Positions 8,042 to 16,747 of a stretch of DNA of 39,419 nt are shown piece by piece. The position numbers and the translations under genes are program-made. Location: assembly GCA_016874115.1 (NCBI GenBank), contig VGVA01000009.1, forward strand, positions 1-39,419, given 5' to 3'. This DNA is from Gammaproteobacteria bacterium. GTDB taxonomy: Bacteria > Pseudomonadota > Gammaproteobacteria > Methylococcales > Methylomonadaceae. The stretch's first letter is position 1; every line of letters starts with the position of its first letter. The notes beneath the pieces were generated by a model. That model ran no database searches. It was not told where the DNA came from and saw nothing but the letters and a program-made list of their open reading frames with translations.

Positions 8042-8077
8042 ATCTGATGAACCAGGGCGTGGCTAACCTCATTATTC

Positions 8078-8944
8078 ATGACCATTCTAACCGCATTAGC
8101 CGTATTAGGTTGCCTGACTTTCCTTCTGGCCTTCATCCTGATTGTGGCCAACAAGAAGCTACAGGTACGCGAAGACCCTCGTATTGATGCCGTGGAGCAA
8201 ATGCTGCCACACACCAATTGCGGGGCCTGCGGTTATCCTGGTTGCCGTCCCTTTGCGGAAGCGCTTGTCAGCGGAAAAGTCTTGCCCGGCAAATGCTCGG
8301 TCAGCCCGGATGAGGGGCGCGCAGCCATCGCTAAGTTTCTCGGCGTCGGAATCGGCGCCGAGGAAAAACGGGTAGCCCGGCTGGCCTGTGGCGGCGGCAA
8401 CAATGTCGCCCTGAACCGCGCCAGGTATCATGGCATCCAGTCCTGCCAGGCCGCCTCCCTCGTTTCAGGCGGGGGCAAAGGTTGTTTCTGGGGCTGCTTA
8501 GGTTATGGCGATTGCGAAGCGGTATGCGATTTTAATGCCATCACCATGAATACCTTCGGCCTACCGGTGGTGGATATTGATAAGTGCACTGCTTGCGGCG
8601 ACTGCGTCGAAGCCTGCCCCAAGGATTTGTTTTCGCTGCACCCCATCAGTCACCGGCTATGGGTCAACTGCAAAAACCTGGAACAAGGTGAAGCTATTCT
8701 TGAAGAATGCCAGGTTGCCTGTACGGCTTGCGGCAAATGCGCCATGGATGCGCCGGATAACCTGATTTCTATGATCAATAATCTGCCCGTCGTTGATTAT
8801 TCTAAGAACCATCAGACCCAGATACCCATTCAACGTTGCCCTACGGGCGCCATCGTCTGGCTGGATGATAAATTGGGAATAATCAAGGGTGCGGAAAGCA
8901 AGAAAATCATTCGAAAAGGACAACGTCAGGAAGGGATTTCTTAG
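8078..8944 (+). CDS. rnfB: Rnf complex subunit B (multi-cluster ferredoxin-docking subunit)
   Basis: A 288-residue protein with an N-terminal membrane helix (about 5-24). Next is the omega-type [4Fe-4S] motif Cys48/51/56/73 (CGACGYPGC), then a Cys-rich middle (Cys104, 123, 136, 140, 146, 150), a classical ferredoxin motif Cys170/173/176/180, and further Cys at 198, 211, 215, 218, 221 and 254. It is longer than E. coli RsxB (about 190 residues) and resembles the clostridial form with additional clusters. One ferredoxin-like motif has VCDFNAI where proline usually follows the Cys. RnfB accepts or donates electrons to soluble ferredoxin. It is separated from the rest of the operon by the inverted-repeat element. 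Confidence 0.94.
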   Translation: MTILTALAVLGCLTFLLAFILIVANKKLQVREDPRIDAVEQMLPHTNCGACGYPGCRPFAEALVSGKVLPGKCSVSPDEGRAAIAKFLGVGIGAEEKRVARLACGGGNNVALNRARYHGIQSCQAASLVSGGGKGCFWGCLGYGDCEAVCDFNAITMNTFGLPVVDIDKCTACGDCVEACPKDLFSLHPISHRLWVNCKNLEQGEAILEECQVACTACGKCAMDAPDNLISMINNLPVVDYSKNHQTQIPIQRCPTGAIVWLDDKLGIIKGAESKKIIRKGQRQEGIS

Positions 8945-9137
8945 TCTCTGTCTAGCCATATCATGCCTGCTATTTTCAAATCAAATAAGGCGAGTATTAA
9001 TCTCTGGCCATAAATTATAATTGCATGGTAAATCCCTATTAAATCGAAATAAACGCCTGGTAATTTTAGTAACCTGTAAAATTCGCCGGCTAAAACCAAC
9101 TAGCTAAGGAAATGATCGACTATACGGAAGAAAATTC

Positions 9138-9698
9138 ATGATCAAGGAAAACCTAATTAAAACATTAGCCGGTTTAGCGATTCTCTTCTTGGCCTTGGCC
9201 GTGCTCGGTTATTGGTTTGAAGAAGACATGAGGATTGCGACAAATTGGGTGGTGGATCGAATCGGTTTTGCAGGCTTATGCTTGATTTTGCTGGTAACAG
9301 ATACCTTGGTAACGCCATTCTCACCGGATATTCTTTTGATTGTGGTCGCAAAAAGCGATCTGGCGGATAACTGGTTTCCCTATGTGCTGATCTTAAGCTT
9401 GATTTCGGTTATCGCCGGCATGCTGGGCTGGTGCATCGGCCGCTGGCTGGCGCATTTAAAATTTGTGCAAAAACTTTACGGTCAATTTAACGAAGAGCAG
9501 CGAAATTTTATTCAAAAATACGGCTTTTGGGCCATTGTTCTGGGCGCGGCAACGCCGCTACCTTATTCGGCAACCTGCTGGACCGCAGGCATCATGCGAA
9601 TTAAATGGACGACAGTTTTGGCCGCATCGTTGTTTTTCCGTATTCCGCGTGTCATTGTTTATTACCTCATAATTGCATCCACCGGTCATTTTTATTGA
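9138..9698 (+). CDS. VTT/DedA-like membrane protein
   Basis: A 186-residue membrane protein with an N-terminal helix (about 9-25), a hydrophobic segment near 45-60, a glycine-rich GMLGWCIGRWLA segment, the FIQKYGFWAIVLGAATPLPYS motif region, and a C-terminal hydrophobic stretch. The IxKYGxxAIxLGxxTPLP pattern is typical of the VTT (SNARE-associated/DedA, YqaA-like) family, which includes lipid scramblases and transporters. It is shorter than DedA proper and resembles YqaA-type proteins. The function in this organism is unknown. It is monocistronic, with about 190 bp on its 5' side holding no gene. Confidence 0.7.
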   Translation: MIKENLIKTLAGLAILFLALAVLGYWFEEDMRIATNWVVDRIGFAGLCLILLVTDTLVTPFSPDILLIVVAKSDLADNWFPYVLILSLISVIAGMLGWCIGRWLAHLKFVQKLYGQFNEEQRNFIQKYGFWAIVLGAATPLPYSATCWTAGIMRIKWTTVLAASLFFRIPRVIVYYLIIASTGHFY

Positions 9699-10067
9699 AC
9701 AAATTCCAACTAAGAACCATAAAGCCGAAAAGCATCAACAAACGCCACAAAGATTGCTCCGACAGGGGAACTTGCAGCGGTGCATCGGTATCCTAAACGG
9801 TGAGGTCGCGGTTTAATCCGGTGATGCCGCGCAGGTAACTGCGCGGATATGGCGTTCGTCCAGATGCTGTTGGACTACAGACAATGTGTACATCGCTTGG
9901 CGCAACAGCGGTAAGCGCGTCCATAAACACGACAGGATCGTGCCGATCAGGTGGTTGTCTGGATTGAGCGATAACAAACCAAGTCGATTCCTTACTTGCC
10001 AGCAGCGCCTAATGGACGTATTAATAACATAAGCGAATGTCCTATCTTTTGATGCAACGCAATAAAA
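9699..10067. other. intergenic region upstream of hoxF
   Basis: I find no supported gene here. A perfect 8-bp hairpin, CCGCGCAG/CTGCGCGG with a GTAA loop, lies at 9827-9846. A minus-strand open frame (9813-10109) overlaps the hoxF start and has no recognisable domain; it may be decayed coding sequence. The hox promoter should lie here, but no convincing sigma-54 (TGGCAC-N5-TTGCA) or sigma-70 pair could be picked out by eye. Confidence 0.5.
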
Positions 10068-11891
10068 ATGGAAGAAATAATTACCAAGATTTCGCAGCGA
10101 TACGACCACGATCCGGTCAATTTATTGCAGATTCTGCGGATAATCCAAGCCGAATACCACCATATTCCCGACGCGGCGATAGAGCAATTAGCCAAGCTCT
10201 TGTCCATACCCCGCACCCACATCCTTGCCGTCGCCGAATTCTACAGTTTTTTGCATTTAGCGCCTCGCGGGCGTTATGAGCTGCTCGTCAGCGATTCCAT
10301 TACCGATCGCATGCTGGGCAAGCAGGACGTGATGGCGTATCTGGCCCAGCAGCTAAAGGTCCCGATTGGCGGCACGCGCGATGACGGCGCGGTCAGCCTG
10401 GATAATACCTCCTGTACCGGCTTATGCGACCAAGGTCCGGCGGGATTGATAAACGGTCTTCCGTTAACCCGCCTGAACAAATCGCGTATCGATGTTATTG
10501 TTGATTTAATCAACCAGGATAAGCCGTTAGCGGAATGGCCGCGGGAATTATTCGCGGTGGCCGATAATATCCGCAAGCCCGGATTGCTGTTGAATAATGG
10601 GATACCGCTTGGTGAAGCCTTAAAGTCCGCATTTGTGCGAGGCTTGCCGGAGACCTTGGAAGAAATCAACCGTTCCGGGTTACGCGGAAGGGGCGGAGCC
10701 GGATACGCAACCGGCTGGAAATGGCACCTGTGTTATGAAGGCCCGGAAGAAGAGGCGTATTGCGATATCGAAACACAACGGCAACTACAACGCTATGTGA
10801 TCTGCAATGCCGACGAAGGTGAGCCCGGCACCTTCAAGGACAGGGTTTTGCTAAACAGTTATGCCCATCAAGTCTTCGAAGGCATGACCGTCTGCGCGGC
10901 GATCACCGGCGCAACTCAGGGCTTTTTGTATTTACGTGGCGAATATTTGTTTTTGTACGATAAGCTGCAAACCATCCTGGCTGGGCGCCGCCAAGCCGGA
11001 TTGTTGGGCAGCCATATTCTTGGCCAGGATTTTAATTTCGACATTGAAATTCATCTCGGCGCGGGCGCTTATATCTGCGGGGAAGAATCGGCGCTGATCG
11101 AGTCGCTGGAAGGCAAACCCGGCATTCCGCGCAACCGTCCGCCTTATCCGGTGACTCGAGGTTATCTGGGCAAACCCACCGTCGTCAATAACGTCGAAAC
11201 GTTCTTTGCCGCGACCGCGATAGCGGTCAACGGCGGCGAGTGGTTTGCCAAAATTGGCACGGAAAAATCCAAGGGCACGAAGATTTTAAGCATAAGCGGT
11301 GATTGCGCCCGGCCCGGCATTTATGAATATCCTTTCGGCACGGCTATTCAAACCATTCTGGATGATTGCGGCGCCAGCGATGTGCTGGGCGTGCAGGTGG
11401 GTGGGCCGTCCGGCGCATTTATTTCCGATCAGGAATTCGGCCGCAAGCTGGCGTTTGAGGATATGGCCACCGGCGGTTCGTTCATGATATTCAACAATTC
11501 CCGTAATATTTTGGATATCGTGCGCAATTTCAGCCATTTCTTCGCCCATGAAAGCTGTGGATTTTGTACGCCATGCCGGGTCGGCACATCATTGCTTAAA
11601 AACCAGTTGGACAAAATCATCGAAGGACATGGTTCGGCGGGCGATGTCGCTGCGCTGGAGGAAATCTGCCAGCTTGTCAAAAAATACAGCCATTGCGGGC
11701 TGGGGCAGACCGCCGCCAACCCGGTGTTATCGACCTTGGAGCGTTACCCTGAAATCTATCAGAGTAAATTGAAAAAGATCAGCTACGAGCCGGGTTTCGA
11801 TCTGGACGGCGCGCTGGAAAGCGCCCGGCGCATGGCGAAGCGGTCAGACAAGGCCGCGCATCTGGCGCAAATCGACGAACATCATGACTAA
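10068..11891 (+). CDS. hoxF: NAD+-reducing hydrogenase diaphorase subunit HoxF
   Basis: The 607-residue NADH-oxidoreductase subunit of the soluble bidirectional [NiFe] hydrogenase. Residues 1 to about 160 are a NuoE-like domain that retains only one Cys pair (Cys116, Cys120, in SCTGLC). The positions of the first pair read SDSITD, a feature I recall in Cupriavidus necator HoxF. From about 165 the NuoF-like part has the glycine-rich RGRGGAGYATGWKW segment, the FMN/NADH-binding GAGAYICGEESALIESLEGK segment, and a [4Fe-4S] cluster at Cys497, Cys500, Cys503 and Cys543. The separate HoxE seen in cyanobacteria is thus fused here. The gene overlaps hoxU by 8 bp. Confidence 0.95.
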   Translation: MEEIITKISQRYDHDPVNLLQILRIIQAEYHHIPDAAIEQLAKLLSIPRTHILAVAEFYSFLHLAPRGRYELLVSDSITDRMLGKQDVMAYLAQQLKVPIGGTRDDGAVSLDNTSCTGLCDQGPAGLINGLPLTRLNKSRIDVIVDLINQDKPLAEWPRELFAVADNIRKPGLLLNNGIPLGEALKSAFVRGLPETLEEINRSGLRGRGGAGYATGWKWHLCYEGPEEEAYCDIETQRQLQRYVICNADEGEPGTFKDRVLLNSYAHQVFEGMTVCAAITGATQGFLYLRGEYLFLYDKLQTILAGRRQAGLLGSHILGQDFNFDIEIHLGAGAYICGEESALIESLEGKPGIPRNRPPYPVTRGYLGKPTVVNNVETFFAATAIAVNGGEWFAKIGTEKSKGTKILSISGDCARPGIYEYPFGTAIQTILDDCGASDVLGVQVGGPSGAFISDQEFGRKLAFEDMATGGSFMIFNNSRNILDIVRNFSHFFAHESCGFCTPCRVGTSLLKNQLDKIIEGHGSAGDVAALEEICQLVKKYSHCGLGQTAANPVLSTLERYPEIYQSKLKKISYEPGFDLDGALESARRMAKRSDKAAHLAQIDEHHD

Positions 11892-12603
11892 ATCCTTTAC
11901 TCTCGATGGCCGGATTATTCCTTTCGAGGACGGTGAAACCATTATCGAAGCTGCTGCCGCGGCAGGCGTTTACATTCCGCATCTTTGCCACCATCCGGAT
12001 TACACGCCGCACGGCAGTTGCAAGCTGTGTTCGGTGAAAGTCAACGGCCGTATCTGTTCGGCTTGCACGTTTCCGGCGGAGGAGGACCAGGAGATCGTCA
12101 GCGAATCCGGCGAAATCAATGCCGACCGCAAACGCATCACCCAGATGCTGTTCGTCGAGGGCAACCATCTGTGTCCGGGCTGCGAAAAAAGCGGCAATTG
12201 CCAGTTGCAGGCGGTGGCTTATCATTTGAACATGGTCGATAATCACTTTCCTCACTTTTTCGCCAAGCGTGAGCTCGATGCTTCCCACCCCGATGTGCTC
12301 ATCGACCATAACCGCTGTATTTTTTGCGAACTTTGCGTGCGCGCCAGCCGGGAAAAAGACGGCAAGAATGTGTTTGACATCGGCGGCCGGGGGATTAACA
12401 AACGGCTCATCGTTAATGCACCCACCGGCTTGCTGAAAGACAGCGACCTGGAAGTGACGGACGAAGCCGCCCATATCTGCCCGACCGGCGCGATTTTAAT
12501 TAAACGCACCGGCTACCTAATTCCTATTGGCCAGCGTCAGTTCGATCAACAGCCGATCGATAAGGTAAGTTTAACCACCGGGCAGGGCGGCCATGAGCAA
12601 TAA
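11884..12603 (+). CDS. hoxU: NAD+-reducing hydrogenase diaphorase subunit HoxU
   Basis: A 239-residue electron-transfer subunit homologous to the N-terminus of NuoG. It shows [2Fe-2S] ligands Cys35, Cys46, Cys49 and Cys61, a His/Cys [4Fe-4S] site (His95, Cys97, Cys100, Cys106) and a further [4Fe-4S] motif at Cys145/148/151 with Cys199. It links the HoxF diaphorase to the HoxY/HoxH hydrogenase. Length fits HoxU and excludes full-length NuoG. The start overlaps hoxF by 8 bp and the end overlaps hoxY by 11 bp. Confidence 0.95.
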   Translation: MTKSFTLDGRIIPFEDGETIIEAAAAAGVYIPHLCHHPDYTPHGSCKLCSVKVNGRICSACTFPAEEDQEIVSESGEINADRKRITQMLFVEGNHLCPGCEKSGNCQLQAVAYHLNMVDNHFPHFFAKRELDASHPDVLIDHNRCIFCELCVRASREKDGKNVFDIGGRGINKRLIVNAPTGLLKDSDLEVTDEAAHICPTGAILIKRTGYLIPIGQRQFDQQPIDKVSLTTGQGGHEQ

Positions 12604-13132
12604 AATCAGAATCGCCACGACATCGCTGGCGGGCTGTTTCGGCTGCCACATGTCGTTTCTGGATATCGATGAACGCCTGACGAAATTTGCGGAAATCGTC
12701 GAATTCGACCGCTCGCCGCTGACCGACATCGAACACTGTGGCGAGTGCGACATAGGCCTGATCGAAGGCGGCGTGTGCAATTCGGAGAACGTGCACGTGC
12801 TGCGCGAATTTCGCAGGAAGTGCAAAATCCTGGTCGCCGTCGGCGCTTGCGCGATCAATGGCGGTGTGCCCGCGCTGCGCAACTTCATTCCGCTGGAAGA
12901 ATGCCTGGGCGAATCCTATCTCGACGGCATCGGCGTGGAAAATCCACAGATTCCGGGCGATGTCGAGTTGCCGTTACTGCTGGATAAAGTCCGTCCTGTG
13001 CATGAAATCGTCAAGATCGATTATTTCATGCCCGGCTGCCCGCCTTCGGGCGATGTGTTCTGGAAGGTTCTAACCGATTTATTGGAAGGCCGGGAACCCT
13101 CTTTGCCTTATGATTTAATACATTATGATTAA
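12593..13132 (+). CDS. hoxY: NAD+-reducing hydrogenase small subunit HoxY
   Basis: A 179-residue [NiFe]-hydrogenase small subunit of the short group 3 type. Proximal [4Fe-4S] ligands are visible: Cys15 and Cys18 (GCFGC), Cys86 (GAC) and Cys149 (GCPPS). There is no Tat signal and no medial or distal cluster domain, which fits a cytoplasmic enzyme. It passes electrons from the HoxH active site to HoxU. The next gene is unexpectedly a membrane protein that overlaps hoxY by 8 bp, rather than hoxH. Confidence 0.95.
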   Translation: MSNKIRIATTSLAGCFGCHMSFLDIDERLTKFAEIVEFDRSPLTDIEHCGECDIGLIEGGVCNSENVHVLREFRRKCKILVAVGACAINGGVPALRNFIPLEECLGESYLDGIGVENPQIPGDVELPLLLDKVRPVHEIVKIDYFMPGCPPSGDVFWKVLTDLLEGREPSLPYDLIHYD

Positions 13133-13526
13133 AACATCGGCTATGAATAAGACTCAATCCTTATTGTTAGCAGTTTTTAGCGTGTTTCTGATTATTGGTT
13201 TTGGCCCGGTCTCACCGACCTGTTTGATCGGTTTTTTTATTGTCCTGTTCAGACCTGTCTGGTTTAAACAGGTAACCATGTCCTTATATCAGGACAAGCC
13301 TTACGTTCGTGAGGAATTCGCAGTATCCGAACAAGAGACGAAGCAGGCAAGAAAACATCTTTTTTATGGCTTTTTGATTTTATTTATCACCGATATTATG
13401 CCTATTCCGGTCACAGCGCCTATCGCTATAATGATTGTTTTGACAAGGCCTGAGTGGTTTTTCCGGATGATGGTCAGAGTGTATGGCCCAAGAATTAATC
13501 TTGCAGTTATGCCGTCAAGAGGATAA
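13125..13526 (+). CDS. membrane protein of unknown function between hoxY and hoxH
   Basis: A 133-residue protein (or 127 from the ATG at 13143) with two hydrophobic parts, about residues 9-45 and 78-107. Each is followed by a similar xxRPxWFxxxx segment (VLFRPVWFKQV and VLTRPEWFFRM), which suggests an internal duplication of a helix-hairpin unit. A charged stretch (about 55-75) lies between. Its start overlaps the hoxY stop, and its TAA overlaps the hoxH ATG (TAATG), so it is translationally embedded in the hox operon. I know no hydrogenase subunit like it. It could tether the normally soluble enzyme to the membrane or be an unrelated insertion; both are inferences. Confidence 0.8.
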   Translation: MIKTSAMNKTQSLLLAVFSVFLIIGFGPVSPTCLIGFFIVLFRPVWFKQVTMSLYQDKPYVREEFAVSEQETKQARKHLFYGFLILFITDIMPIPVTAPIAIMIVLTRPEWFFRMMVRVYGPRINLAVMPSRG

Positions 13527-15073
13527 TGATGTACGAGCATTTGGAAACCGCGCAAAACCAGGAGAAACTAAGACGCATCGCCATCGATCCGGTATCGCGG
13601 GTCGAAGGCCACGGCAAGGTGACCTTATTGCTCGACGAGAACAATAAAGTCCGGCAAGCGCGCTTGCACATCGTCGAATTCCGCGGTTTCGAACGGTTTA
13701 TCCAGGGCCGTCCCTACTGGGAACTGCCGGTGCTGGTGCAGCGCCTGTGCGGCATCTGCCCGGTCAGCCACCATCTGGCGGCGGCCAAGGCCATTGACCA
13801 ATTGGTCGGCGTCGATCCTAAAAATTTGCCGGTAACCGCCACCAAGTTACGTCGTCTGCTCCATTTCGGCCAGGTGCTGCAATCCCATGCGCTGCATTTT
13901 TTCCATCTGTCCAGCCCGGATTTGCTGTTCGGTTTCGAGAGCGAAATCAATAAGCGCAACATCATTGCCGTGCTCAACGATTATCCCGGCATCGGCCTGC
14001 AGGGCGTCAAGCTGCGCAAATACGGCCAGGAGGTCATCCGCATGATTTCGGGCAAGCGCATCCACGGCAGCGGCGCGATTGCCGGCGGCATGAACAAGGC
14101 GCTTAGCAAAGAAGAACGCGATTATCTGTTGCTGGACATCGATCAGGTTATTGATTGGTCAACGTCCGCAGTTAATCTGGTCAAAAAAATCCATTGCTCG
14201 AATCTGCCTTATTACGACGAATTCGCCACCATCCGCTCCAACTATCTGGGGTTGATCCAGCCGAACGGTGCGCTGGAGCTTTATCACGGTGGCATCCGGT
14301 GTAAAAATGATAAAGGCGAAACCCTCGTCGATCATTACGATTACCGCCACTACAATGACCTTATTCACGAAGAAGTCCGCTCATGGACCTATATGAAATT
14401 TCCCTACCTGCTTCCACTGGGTAAGGATAACGGCTGGTACCGGGTCGGGCCGTTGGCGCGTGTAAACAATTGCGAGTTCATCGATACGCCGCTGGCCGAA
14501 GCGCAGCGAGCTGAATTCAAGGCGCATGGCGGCGCGAATTCCCTATCCGCTGCCGCACTCCCACCATCCCTGGCGGTCGAAGCGATGGTGCACAGCACGT
14601 TGGCAACGCACTGGGCGCGGCTAATCGAAATGCTGCATTGCGCCGAAAGTATTCAAAGGCTGCTGCACGATCCGGATATTTTGGGTCAAGATTTAATCGC
14701 CCACGGCGAGAAACGCTACGAAGGCATCGGCGTCATCGAAGCGCCGCGCGGCACCTTGTTCCATCATTACCAAATTGACGATAACGACATCGTCACCAAA
14801 GCCAATTTGATCGTTTCGACCACCAGCAACAACCAGGCGATGAACGAGTCGGTGCGGCAAGTGGCGGCGGAATACCTGTCCGGCCGGGAACTGACGGAAC
14901 CCTTATTGAACAACGTTGAAGTCGCCATCCGCGCTTACGACCCGTGCCTGTCGTGTGCGACGCATGCGGTCGGCAAAATGCCGTTGCAACTGGAGTTAGT
15001 CGATGCGCAAGGCCATTTAATCGACAAAATAGCTAAACACAGCGACGGTCAAGTGGAACGGATAAATGACTAA
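13526..15073 (+). CDS. hoxH: NAD+-reducing hydrogenase large subunit HoxH
   Basis: The 515-residue Ni-Fe catalytic subunit. The N-terminal nickel motif RLCGICPVSHH supplies Cys75 and Cys78, and the C-terminal motif DPCLSCATHA supplies Cys474 and Cys477 with His480. A 34-residue extension begins VGKMPLQ after Ala481; in this family the maturation protease removes this tail once nickel is inserted. The motifs place it in group 3d (bidirectional NAD-linked). It is followed directly by the protease gene hoxW, with an 8-bp overlap. Confidence 0.96.
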   Translation: MMYEHLETAQNQEKLRRIAIDPVSRVEGHGKVTLLLDENNKVRQARLHIVEFRGFERFIQGRPYWELPVLVQRLCGICPVSHHLAAAKAIDQLVGVDPKNLPVTATKLRRLLHFGQVLQSHALHFFHLSSPDLLFGFESEINKRNIIAVLNDYPGIGLQGVKLRKYGQEVIRMISGKRIHGSGAIAGGMNKALSKEERDYLLLDIDQVIDWSTSAVNLVKKIHCSNLPYYDEFATIRSNYLGLIQPNGALELYHGGIRCKNDKGETLVDHYDYRHYNDLIHEEVRSWTYMKFPYLLPLGKDNGWYRVGPLARVNNCEFIDTPLAEAQRAEFKAHGGANSLSAAALPPSLAVEAMVHSTLATHWARLIEMLHCAESIQRLLHDPDILGQDLIAHGEKRYEGIGVIEAPRGTLFHHYQIDDNDIVTKANLIVSTTSNNQAMNESVRQVAAEYLSGRELTEPLLNNVEVAIRAYDPCLSCATHAVGKMPLQLELVDAQGHLIDKIAKHSDGQVERIND

Positions 15074-15578
15074 GCCGGTGTTGATTTTCGGTTACGGCAA
15101 TCCCGGCCGAGGCGACGATGTCCTGGGACCATTGTTATTGGATTACATCGCCCGGCATTTTAATCTGGACGGTATCGAACTCTTGAGCGATTTCCAATTA
15201 CAGATTGAACACGCACTGGATTTGGCAGATCGTGAACTGGTGCTGTTTGCCGATTCTGCAATGCCGGGCGAAATATGTTATAAATTTTATGAACTCCTGC
15301 CGGAAAAAGACCGTAGCTACACCAGTCACGCAATGACGCCGCAATCGGTGTTGGACGTGTATACTGACATCCATGGTCAATCGCCCCCCGCGAGTTTTCT
15401 GCTGAGTATCATGGGCGAAACATTCGAACTCGGCGAAGGCTTAAGTCCGGTTGCCCGGCAAAATCTGTTGGCGGCGAAGTCTTTAGTCAACGAACTATTG
15501 GCTGAACCGGAAATAAAAACCTGGCGGAGAATAGCCGAACAGCGGCAGCCGTTCCGTCATCTTATTCAACACAAATAA
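15066..15578 (+). CDS. hoxW: hydrogenase maturation endopeptidase HoxW
   Basis: A 170-residue protease of the HybD/HycI family. It shows GYGNPGRGDDVLGP at the N-terminus, with the Asp that senses Ni, FADSAMPG in the middle, and SHAMTP with the His ligand. It cleaves the C-terminal extension of HoxH after nickel incorporation. The position directly behind hoxH, overlapping by 8 bp, supports HoxH as the substrate. Confidence 0.92.
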   Translation: MTKPVLIFGYGNPGRGDDVLGPLLLDYIARHFNLDGIELLSDFQLQIEHALDLADRELVLFADSAMPGEICYKFYELLPEKDRSYTSHAMTPQSVLDVYTDIHGQSPPASFLLSIMGETFELGEGLSPVARQNLLAAKSLVNELLAEPEIKTWRRIAEQRQPFRHLIQHK

Positions 15579-15585
15579 CGGCGAT

Positions 15586-15927
15586 ATGCATGAAATTTCG
15601 GTGCTGGAAAATCTTAGGGAAATTATTGAAGCGCAGGCGCAAGAACAGCATTTTAGCAATGTTGCCAGAGTCACGTTGGCCATCGGCAAGCTAAGCTGCG
15701 TTGACCCGGAAGCTTTACGATTCGGATTTGCCGCAGTGATGAAAGACACCGTCGCGGAACGGGCCGAACTGATCATCATGGAAATTCCAGCTTTGGGTTT
15801 TTGCGGACAATGCAAAGGACAAACAACGATGGAACTTTTGTACGATCCTTGCGCTTATTGCGGCGCGCCACTGACTGAAATCGTTCAAGGACGCGACCTG
15901 CGGATCGTCGATTTATTGGTAAGTTAA
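15586..15927 (+). CDS. hypA: hydrogenase nickel insertion protein HypA
   Basis: A 113-residue metallochaperone. The N-terminus MHEIS provides the conserved Ni-binding Met1-His2-Glu3, and two CxxC pairs (CGQC and CAYC) form the structural zinc site. It works with HypB to deliver Ni to the HoxH precursor. It is 7 bp behind hoxW and 18 bp ahead of hypB, in the same operon. Confidence 0.95.
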   Translation: MHEISVLENLREIIEAQAQEQHFSNVARVTLAIGKLSCVDPEALRFGFAAVMKDTVAERAELIIMEIPALGFCGQCKGQTTMELLYDPCAYCGAPLTEIVQGRDLRIVDLLVS

Positions 15928-15945
15928 CAGAAAGGGGAAAAGGCT

Positions 15946-16740
15946 ATGTGCGGTATCTGCGGCTGCGGCGAACCCGCCGGACAAACGAAATTGAAACCGG
16001 TCACCGGCAGGCCACGGTATGTCTTCAATCCGGCCAGCGGCTATCACACCGGCATTCCGGCGGCAGAATTAAACTCAAGCGGGCAAAAACGGCTGCTCAA
16101 CATCGATCAGGATTTGTTCGCCAAGAATGATATTTATGCCGCGCAAAACCGGAGTTTTTTCCGGCAACATCAAATACTCGTTTTAAATCTTTTGTCCAGC
16201 CCCGGCGCGGGCAAGACCACTTTGCTGGTGGAAACGATCAAGCGTATGCAAGACCGGATTGCCATTGCCGTGATCGAAGGCGACCAACATACGGAACGCG
16301 ATGCCGAACGCATCCGGGTAGCAGGCGTGAAAGCCTTGCAAATCAATACCGGCCGTCTGTGCCATCTGGAAGCGGACATGATCGGGAAAGCCGTCACGCA
16401 GCTGAACATCGAAGACCGCAGTCTGCTGTTTATTGAAAACATCGGCAATCTGGTTTGCCCGTCGGCGTTCGACTTGGGGGAGTCCTATAAGGTCGTGATT
16501 TTGTCGGTCACCGAAGGCGATGATAAGCCGCTGAAATACCCGGACATGTTTCACGCCGCCGATTTGCTCATCATCAACAAAACCGACCTGCTGCCTTATG
16601 TGGATTTTGATGTTGCAAATTGCGAGGAGTTTGCCAGAAGAGTTAATCCAAACATTAAAATCATCCGGCTATCATCCACTAACCATGAAAACTTTAAAGC
16701 ATGGACAGACTGGCTTTCCGCGGGTATTGAGACAGATTGA
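15946..16740 (+). CDS. hypB: hydrogenase nickel incorporation GTPase HypB
   Basis: A 264-residue G3E-family GTPase. The N-terminal MCGICGCGE gives the CxxCGC high-affinity Ni site. The P-loop reads SSPGAGKTT near residue 86, followed by the EGDQHTERD metal region and the NKTDLLPY guanine-specificity motif. There is no long histidine-rich stretch, so it is probably not a Ni store. It is the last plus-strand gene of the hox-hyp operon and converges with hypE, leaving only 7 bp between stop codons. Confidence 0.95.
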   Translation: MCGICGCGEPAGQTKLKPVTGRPRYVFNPASGYHTGIPAAELNSSGQKRLLNIDQDLFAKNDIYAAQNRSFFRQHQILVLNLLSSPGAGKTTLLVETIKRMQDRIAIAVIEGDQHTERDAERIRVAGVKALQINTGRLCHLEADMIGKAVTQLNIEDRSLLFIENIGNLVCPSAFDLGESYKVVILSVTEGDDKPLKYPDMFHAADLLIINKTDLLPYVDFDVANCEEFARRVNPNIKIIRLSSTNHENFKAWTDWLSAGIETD

Positions 16741-16747
16741 GTGCTTT

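Noticed and set aside
9813-10109. Minus-strand 98-codon open frame overlapping the start of hoxF
   Set aside because: No recognisable domain, no ribosome binding site, and overlap with a solid gene. It could be decayed coding sequence, but that cannot be supported.
10068-12603. NuoE/F/G of respiratory complex I
   Set aside because: The HoxF fusion, the short HoxU, and the directly following hydrogenase small and large subunits identify a NAD-linked hydrogenase.
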